A stretch of DNA of 5,033 nt, taken from assembly GCA_027435495.1 (NCBI GenBank), contig DAHZZC010000268.1, positions 1 to 5,033 on the forward strand, written 5' to 3'. Under the pieces are notes generated by a model that saw nothing but the letters and a program-made list of their open reading frames with translations, was not told the origin of the DNA and did no database searches. Made by a program: the position numbers and the translations under genes. Below are positions 1 to 5,033 of this stretch, in pieces (position 1 is the stretch's first letter; each line of letters starts with the position of its first letter). The DNA comes from Planctomycetales bacterium. GTDB lineage: Bacteria; Planctomycetota; Planctomycetia; Isosphaerales; Isosphaeraceae.

Positions 1-18
1 AATGACGCCAGCGTCCCC

Positions 19-24
19 GGGGAG
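19..24 (+). promoter_or_regulatory. Probable ribosome binding site of the S9 peptidase
   Basis: The purine-rich stretch GGGGAG ends 9 bases before the ATG at 34, a workable Shine-Dalgarno spacing. It matters because the reading frame stays open to the left edge of the window, so a start further upstream cannot be excluded from sequence alone. This site, together with the signal peptide that begins right at the ATG, supports the start at 34. No promoter can be judged in the few bases available upstream. Confidence 0.45.
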
Positions 25-33
25 CTTTCGCCG

Positions 34-2301
34 ATGATCGTCCGCTCGATGCTGTTCGTCGTCCTGGCCGCCTCGTCGGTGGCGCAGGAAAAGCCGAAAT
101 CGGCGCCCGCCGCGCTCACCGTCGACCGCATCTTCAAGGAACATGAATACGAGGCTCAGGGGGCCTCGGTGAAGTGGCTCCCCGAGGGCTCCTCGTACAC
201 GACCTGGGAAGACTCGAAGGAGACGCCCGGCGGTCACGACCTGGTCGAGCACGACCCGGCGACCGGGAAAAGTGAGATCCTGGTTCCAGCGGCGCATCTG
301 ATTCCGCCCAGGGAATCTGGCTCACTCTCGGTCGAGAATTATGCGCTCTCGAAGGACCGCGCCCGGCTTTTGATCTTCACCAACTCGAAGCGGGTCTGGC
401 GACAGAACACGCGGGGGGATTACTGGGTCCTCGACCGCGCCACTCGCGAGCTGCGGAAGCTCGGTGGCGACGCCCCGCCGTCGAGCCTGATGCACGCCAA
501 GCTCGCGCCGGTCGGCCCCAGGGCCGCCTACGTCCGGCAGAACAACCTCTACGTCGAAGACCTCCGCGACGGGAAGATCACGGCCCTGACATCCTCGACC
601 TCGCCCGACGAGATCAACGGGACGTTTGACTGGGTCTACGAGGAGGAATTCAGCCTCCGCGACGGTTTCCGCTGGAGCCCCGACGGCAAGTTCATCGCCT
701 TCTGGAAGCTCGACGCCTCGAAAGTTCGCGAGTATCCGCTGGTGAACACCACGGATTCGCTTTATCCGAAGATCATGATGGTCAAGTACCCCAAGGTGGG
801 GGAACGAAATGCGTCTTGCGAGCTTGGAATCGTCGGAGTCAACGGCGAGGGGAGAATTTCGTTTGCGGTCGGCGACGACACCTATCTCGCTTACGCCGAG
901 TGGGCCGACTCTGCGCATCTGGTCACGCAAAAGTTAAACAGGTCACAGGATAAGGTCTCGGTCGATTCGCGCGAGGTTCCCTTCACGGACGATAAGTTGA
1001 CCCCGATCCTCCAGGATTCCGACAGGGCCTGGATCGACCTCCAGGACGACCTGCACTTCCTCCGCAAGGACGACGGAACCGCCGAGTCGTTCCTCTGGCT
1101 CAGCGAGCGCGACGGCTGGCGCCATCTCTACCGGGTGGATCTCGCGGATCAGAGGCAAACGCTCCTCACGCCCGAGCCCTTCGATGTGATCGCGATCGCA
1201 GGGGTCGACCGCGATCACCGGACCGTCTACTTCACCGCCTCGCCCGATAACGCCACGCAGAAATATCTTTATGTGGTTGGGCTCGATGGTAAAGGGATGC
1301 GCAGGGTCTCGCCGAAGGACCAGCCTGGGACGCACGACGACGACCTCTCGCCCGACGGCCGGTTCGCCGTCCATCATTACTCGACCGCGAACACGCCGCC
1401 GGTTGTCGAGCTGATCCGTCTACCGGGCCACGATCGCGTGAAGCTCTTCACCGACAACGCCGAACTCCGCGCGAAGCTCGAAAAGCTCGAACCCGTGAAG
1501 ACGGAATTCTTCCGCGTCGACATCGGCGACGGCCTGACGCTCGACGGCTGGTGCCTGCTCCCTCCGCACCTCGACCCGAAGGCGAACTACCCGCTGCTGG
1601 TCCACGTCTACGGCGAGCCGGCCGGTCAGACGGTGCTCGACCGTTGGGGCGGCGGCAATGCCCTCTGGCATCGGATGCTGGCCGAGCAGGGATACGTGGT
1701 GATGAGCTTCGACAACCGCGGGACCCCCGCGCCGAAGGGCCGGGCCTGGCGCAAGGCCGTCCATCGACAGATCGGCATCCTCGCGCCGAAGGACCAGGCC
1801 GCGGCGGTCCGGGCCGTTTTGAAGGAGCGTCCTTACCTCGATCCCGATCGGGTGGGCGTCTGGGGCTGGAGCGGTGGCGGGTCGATGAGCCTCGACGCGA
1901 TCTTCAAGTTCCCCGACCTCTACAAGACGGCGATCTCGATCGCCCCGGTCGCCAATCAGCGGCTTTATGACACGATCTACCAGGAGCGCTACATGGGCCT
2001 CCCGGGCGACAACGTCGAGGGCTACATCCAGGGCTCGCCGATCAACTTCGCGCACCAATTGAAGGGGAACCTGCTCGTCATCCACGGGACCGGCGACGAC
2101 AACTGCCATTATCAGGGAACCGAGGCGCTCATCAACGAGCTGATCCGCCACGACAAGGTCTTCACGATGATGGCGTATCCCAACCGCTCGCACGCGATCA
2201 ACGAGGGTCGCAACACGACGCTGCATCTTCGCCACCTGATGACCCGATACCTCCACGAGAACCTGCCGCCGGGTCCTCGGCCGGTCTCCAGGAAGTCGTG
2301 A
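34..2301 (+). CDS. Secreted dipeptidyl-peptidase IV-like serine peptidase (family S9B)
   Basis: This 755-residue protein probably removes N-terminal dipeptides, typically after proline or alanine, from peptides outside the cytoplasm. Residues 1-17 form a short signal peptide: a basic residue at R4, a hydrophobic core, then a likely cut after SVA; there is no lipobox cysteine. Residues about 30-480 are the DPP-IV beta-propeller, with the N-terminus-binding motif DWVYEEEF at 199-206 (compare Glu205/Glu206 of human DPP4). Residues about 490-745 are the alpha/beta-hydrolase domain: Tyr526 in HVYGEP is the likely oxyanion tyrosine, Ser613 in GWSGGGS the nucleophile, Asp688 in HGTGDDNCH the acid and His720 in YPNRSHAI the base. 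The length is normal for the family and the gene looks intact. The nucleophile elbow has Gly where DPP4 has Tyr (GWSYGG), a variant I recall from bacterial S9 proteins. Family assignment is firm; exact substrate preference is inferred. Confidence 0.93.
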   Translation: MIVRSMLFVVLAASSVAQEKPKSAPAALTVDRIFKEHEYEAQGASVKWLPEGSSYTTWEDSKETPGGHDLVEHDPATGKSEILVPAAHLIPPRESGSLSVENYALSKDRARLLIFTNSKRVWRQNTRGDYWVLDRATRELRKLGGDAPPSSLMHAKLAPVGPRAAYVRQNNLYVEDLRDGKITALTSSTSPDEINGTFDWVYEEEFSLRDGFRWSPDGKFIAFWKLDASKVREYPLVNTTDSLYPKIMMVKYPKVGERNASCELGIVGVNGEGRISFAVGDDTYLAYAEWADSAHLVTQKLNRSQDKVSVDSREVPFTDDKLTPILQDSDRAWIDLQDDLHFLRKDDGTAESFLWLSERDGWRHLYRVDLADQRQTLLTPEPFDVIAIAGVDRDHRTVYFTASPDNATQKYLYVVGLDGKGMRRVSPKDQPGTHDDDLSPDGRFAVHHYSTANTPPVVELIRLPGHDRVKLFTDNAELRAKLEKLEPVKTEFFRVDIGDGLTLDGWCLLPPHLDPKANYPLLVHVYGEPAGQTVLDRWGGGNALWHRMLAEQGYVVMSFDNRGTPAPKGRAWRKAVHRQIGILAPKDQAAAVRAVLKERPYLDPDRVGVWGWSGGGSMSLDAIFKFPDLYKTAISIAPVANQRLYDTIYQERYMGLPGDNVEGYIQGSPINFAHQLKGNLLVIHGTGDDNCHYQGTEALINELIRHDKVFTMMAYPNRSHAINEGRNTTLHLRHLMTRYLHENLPPGPRPVSRKS

Positions 2302-2398
2302 TCCGTCGTGGCGGCCCTTCCCTCGGAGCGTCCCGCCCGTAAAGATGAAGGGACGATCCGGACGTCACCCTCTCTCGCCGCGCAGGGTTACCCCACCG

Positions 2399-4390
2399 AT
2401 GAGCTCGCTCGATCCCGCGACCGCCCTGAAGCTCGAAGAATTGACCGAATCCACCGATCCCTCGATCTACGAGGTGACGACCGCCGGCGACGGCCCCGAG
2501 GGCTCGCTCCCGCTCACCGGGGAGATGCTCCGCGACTGGCCCTCGGGCGACCTCTTCGGGCTCACCCAGAACGCCGGGATGGGGTGGGAATCGAGCGAGG
2601 TGGCCCGCGACCCGTTCCTGATCCTCAGCACCCAGGGCGGCCTGCGCGACCACGACGGCCAGCCGATCGCCTTGGGATACCACACCGGCCACTGGGAAAT
2701 CGGCCTGCTCGTCCGCGAGGCGGCTCAGGAGCTGCGCGGGCTCGACGTCGTCCCGTTCGCCGGGATGGTCTCCGACCCCTGCGACGGCCGGACCCAGGGT
2801 ACCGCCGGGATGATGGATAGCCTCCCCTATCGGAACGATGCCGCGATCGTCTTCCGACGCCTGATCCGGTCACTCCCCCGGCGGAAAGGCGTGCTGGGCG
2901 TCGCCACCTGCGACAAGGGCCTCCCCGCGATGATGATGGCCCTCGCGGGGTCGAGGCATCTGCCCTCGGTCCTGGTCCCAGGTGGCGTCACCCTGCCGCC
3001 TCGCGAGGGGGATGACGCCGGCAAGGTCCAGTCCATCGGGGCCCGGTTCGCGCACGGCGAGCTCTCGCTGGAAGAGGCGTCGGCCCTGGGTTGCCGGGCC
3101 TGCGGAAGCCCCGGCGGCGGCTGCCAGTTCCTTGGGACCGCCGCGACCTCGCAGGTCGTCGCCGAGGCCCTCGGGCTGACCGTCCCGCACGCAGCGCTCG
3201 CGCCTTCCGGCCAGGCCATCTGGCTGGAGATGGCCCGCCGATCCGCCCGGGCGCTGGTCCGCCTCTCGCATGCCGGTTTGACCCTGGCCGATCTCCTCGA
3301 CGACCGATCGATCCGCAACGCCATGGTCGTCCACGCGGCGTTCGGCGGCTCCACCAACCTGATCCTGCACATCCCAGCCATCGCCTTCGCCGCCGGACTC
3401 CGCCGGCCGACCGTCGCCGACTGGCACGAGATCAACGTCCGTGTCCCCCGGCTGGTCAGCGTCCTGCCCAACGGCCCATACTTCCACCCGACCGTCCGCG
3501 CCTTCCTGGCTGGCGGAGTCCCCGAGGTGATGCTCCACCTCCGCGACCTGGGATTACTGGACCTCTCCGCGCGAACGGTCTCGGGCAATCCACTCGAAGT
3601 CGTTCTGGACTGGTGGGAGCGAAGCGAGCGTCGAAGCCGCCTGCGCAGTCGCCTCTTCGAGAAGGACGGCGTCGACCCGGACGACGTCATCATGAGCCCA
3701 GCGCGTGCCCGGGAGCGGGGACTGACCAGTACGGTCACCTTCCCGAAAGGCAACCTCGCGCCCGAGGGCTCGGTGATCAAGAGCACGGCGATCGACCCGA
3801 CCGTGGTCGCCCCGGACGGCGTCTATCGAAAGACCGGCCCCGCACGCGTCTTCACCCGCGAGAGCGAGGCCATCGCCGCGATCAAGGGACAGGGCGACCG
3901 CCCGATCAAGCCGGGTGACGTCCTCGTCCTGATCGGCCGAGGCCCAATGGGCGCGGGGATGGAGGAAATCTTCCAGATTACCTCGGCCTTGCGCTATCTC
4001 TCATTCGGCAAGCACGTCGCCGTGCTGACCGACGCCCGCTTCTCGGGCGTCTCCACAGGTGCCTGCGTCGGCCACGTCAGCCCCGAGGCCCTCGCCGGAG
4101 GACCGCTCGGCAAGGTCCGCGACGGTGACCAGATCCGGATCGTCATCGACCGAGTGAACCTGGAAGGTTCGCTCGACCTCATCGGCGCCGACGGAACCGA
4201 GTTCGGGCCGGAGGAAGGCGCCCGACTCCTCGCAACCCGGGCCCCGCATCCCGACCTCTCGCCCGATCCCAACCTCCCCGACGACACCCGCCTCTGGGCA
4301 GCGCTCCAGAACGTCAGCGGCGGAACCTGGGGCGGCTGCGTCTACGACACCGACGCGATCCTCGCCGCCCTTCAGGCCGCGAGGAAATAG
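2399..4390 (+). CDS. yjhG: D-xylonate dehydratase, YjhG/YagF family (IlvD/Edd superfamily)
   Basis: This cytoplasmic Fe-S enzyme probably dehydrates D-xylonate, or a related sugar acid, to the 2-keto-3-deoxy acid in a non-phosphorylated pentose route. From the ATG at 2399 it has 663 residues, near the roughly 655 I recall for E. coli YjhG, and it resembles YjhG along its whole length (for example DPCDGRTQGT, SLPYRNDA, LVPGG, GKVQSIGARFA, LPDDTRLWA). Superfamily signatures are present: CDKGLPAMMMA at 171-181, HAAFGGSTN at 312-320 and LTDARFSG at 543-550, where Ser549 matches the serine proposed as catalytic base. Candidate cluster or metal-site cysteines are Cys128, Cys171 and Cys242, with Cys232 and Cys235 nearby. 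An in-frame ATG at 2345 would add 18 residues, but these are basic and proline-rich and do not look like the family N-terminus. The gene follows the peptidase by 97 bases and converges on the inositol oxygenase. Family is near certain; the exact sugar acid is less so. Confidence 0.93.
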   Translation: MSSLDPATALKLEELTESTDPSIYEVTTAGDGPEGSLPLTGEMLRDWPSGDLFGLTQNAGMGWESSEVARDPFLILSTQGGLRDHDGQPIALGYHTGHWEIGLLVREAAQELRGLDVVPFAGMVSDPCDGRTQGTAGMMDSLPYRNDAAIVFRRLIRSLPRRKGVLGVATCDKGLPAMMMALAGSRHLPSVLVPGGVTLPPREGDDAGKVQSIGARFAHGELSLEEASALGCRACGSPGGGCQFLGTAATSQVVAEALGLTVPHAALAPSGQAIWLEMARRSARALVRLSHAGLTLADLLDDRSIRNAMVVHAAFGGSTNLILHIPAIAFAAGLRRPTVADWHEINVRVPRLVSVLPNGPYFHPTVRAFLAGGVPEVMLHLRDLGLLDLSARTVSGNPLEVVLDWWERSERRSRLRSRLFEKDGVDPDDVIMSPARARERGLTSTVTFPKGNLAPEGSVIKSTAIDPTVVAPDGVYRKTGPARVFTRESEAIAAIKGQGDRPIKPGDVLVLIGRGPMGAGMEEIFQITSALRYLSFGKHVAVLTDARFSGVSTGACVGHVSPEALAGGPLGKVRDGDQIRIVIDRVNLEGSLDLIGADGTEFGPEEGARLLATRAPHPDLSPDPNLPDDTRLWAALQNVSGGTWGGCVYDTDAILAALQAARK

Positions 4391-4395
4391 CAGCC

Positions 4396-4409
4396 GGCCT
4401 CACCAGGCC
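4396..4409. terminator. Small hairpin at the convergent junction, possible weak terminator
   Basis: GGCCT and AGGCC form a perfect 5-base-pair GC-rich stem with a 4-base loop (CACC), extendable by two more pairs after one mismatch. It lies between the two convergent stop codons and overlaps the stop and last codons of the inositol oxygenase. Read on the minus strand it is followed by a short TATTT stretch; on the plus strand no T-run follows. It is the only terminator-like structure I see here, and it is weak, so termination may depend on Rho or occur further on. Confidence 0.25.
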
Positions 4410-5033
4410 AGCTTCTCGGGGAAGAACTCGGCGATCAGTTCCTCATAATAGGGCCGCAGCGCCTGCACGTCGGGCGCGGCGTGCCCCTTCGAGTAAAGGT
4501 CGTACGGGTTGAACGCACGAACCCACTCCATCCGTCGATGATCGTCGTCGTTCATGAGGTGGGTATAGGCGCCCTCGCGATGAGCGGCATAGAACGAGTG
4601 ATAGCGGATCATCGCCAGCCCCTCGGCCGGCAGGTAATCCTTCACGACGTGATAGAGATACTCGTCGTGCCCCCACGACATGTGGACCCGGTCGAGCCCG
4701 CCATTCGGCTCGTAGATCCCGGTCTCCGTCTGGAGCGCCTCAACCTCGTAATCGGGGTTCTCGCGGAAGAACTCGGGGAAGACGACGCGGTCGGAATACC
4801 GGCAGCCGACCGGGAAGGTATCGCCGACCACCGCCCACTGCGGCTCGCCGAACAGGCAGAGGATTTTACCCAGGTCGTGGATCAGACCGACCAGAATGAA
4901 CCACCGGGGATGACCGTCCGCCCGGATCGCCTCGGCCGACTGCAAGAGGTGCTCGATCTGCGTGAGCGTGGTGTCAGGATCGCTGTCGTCGACGAGGGTG
5001 TTCAGGTACTCCATCGCCTCCCAGATTCCCATC
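4400..5033 (-). CDS. Myo-inositol oxygenase (MIOX), 5' end beyond the window
   Basis: MIOX is a cytoplasmic non-haem di-iron enzyme of the HD-domain superfamily that cleaves myo-inositol with O2 to D-glucuronate. The 210 residues visible from the ATG at 5032 match the family from WEAMEYLNTLVDDSDPD to the C-terminus. Counting from that Met, all six iron ligands are present: His28 in QIEHLL, His52-Asp53 in IHDLGK, His122 in WGHDEYLY, His145 in RYHSFY and Asp178 in DPYDLYSK-like NPYDLYSK. Lys56 in HDLGK, expected to contact substrate, is also kept, as are GDTFPVGC and HREGAYTHLM. The human enzyme has 285 residues and its first ligand is His98, against His28 here, so about 70 or more N-terminal residues lie right of the window and the Met at 5032 is almost certainly internal. 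The C-terminus ends in the typical tryptophan (FPEKLAW). The stop is 9 bases from that of the dehydratase, which is on the other strand. I see no frameshift or lost key residue. Confidence 0.95.
   Translation of the reverse strand, partial: MGIWEAMEYLNTLVDDSDPDTTLTQIEHLLQSAEAIRADGHPRWFILVGLIHDLGKILCLFGEPQWAVVGDTFPVGCRYSDRVVFPEFFRENPDYEVEALQTETGIYEPNGGLDRVHMSWGHDEYLYHVVKDYLPAEGLAMIRYHSFYAAHREGAYTHLMNDDDHRRMEWVRAFNPYDLYSKGHAAPDVQALRPYYEELIAEFFPEKLAW

Noticed and set aside
740..960. Stretch of the peptidase gene that looks slightly less GC-rich, considered as an inserted segment
   Set aside because: The reading frame and propeller pattern continue without a break, and there are no flanking repeats; ordinary codon variation explains it.
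1420..2256. Minus-strand open frame of 278 codons opposite the peptidase catalytic domain
   Set aside because: It mirrors the conserved hydrolase domain, is rich in Val, Arg, Glu and Asp as expected of the complement, and shows no domain of its own.
2329..2355. Inverted repeat CGTCCC / GGGACG as a terminator for the peptidase gene
   Set aside because: The stem has only 6 pairs, the loop is 15 bases and no T-run follows, so it does not look like an intrinsic terminator.
2308..2820. GTG-started plus-strand frame beginning in the spacer after the peptidase
   Set aside because: It runs into the dehydratase in another frame, is Arg/Pro/Asp-rich and has no recognisable fold.
2827..3786. Long open frame (319 codons) on the minus strand opposite the dehydratase, plus another antisense frame at 2870-3538
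   Set aside because: Composition is dominated by Arg, Ser, Pro, Gly and Ala, as expected of out-of-phase reading in GC-rich DNA, with no recognisable domain. The opposite strand encodes a highly conserved enzyme over the same bases.
3091..3918. Overlapping plus-strand open frame of 275 codons inside the dehydratase
   Set aside because: It is an Arg/Pro-rich shadow frame with no family resemblance and lies wholly inside a firmly identified gene.

Overview
The window is GC-rich bacterial DNA with strongly GC-ended codons, and almost all of it is coding. Gene content (a secreted DPP-IV-type peptidase, a YjhG/YagF-type sugar-acid dehydratase and a bacterial myo-inositol oxygenase) and weak Shine-Dalgarno signals would fit a saprophytic planctomycete, perhaps of the Isosphaeraceae. 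That assignment is inference from protein style only; no marker gene is present.

Layout: (1) 34-2301, plus strand, a complete secreted S9B dipeptidyl-peptidase with a signal peptide, beta-propeller and alpha/beta-hydrolase domain. (2) 2302-2398, a 97-base spacer with no convincing promoter or terminator. (3) 2399-4390, plus strand, a complete IlvD/Edd-family dehydratase closely resembling the E. coli D-xylonate dehydratases YjhG and YagF. (4) A 9-base convergent junction holding a small GC-rich hairpin. (5) 4400 to the right edge, minus strand, the C-terminal three quarters of a myo-inositol oxygenase with every di-iron ligand in place; its 5' end lies outside the window.

How they may work together: the dehydratase turns a sugar acid (D-xylonate or similar) into a 2-keto-3-deoxy acid, and the oxygenase opens myo-inositol to D-glucuronate, so both belong to sugar and sugar-acid catabolism. 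They face each other and so do not share an operon. The peptidase is probably an independent nutrient-scavenging enzyme; it could be co-transcribed with the dehydratase, but no functional link is evident.

I saw no RNA gene, mobile element, CRISPR array or long repeat, and no sign of an undescribed multi-gene system. The points worth a second look are details of active sites, starts and gene junctions.
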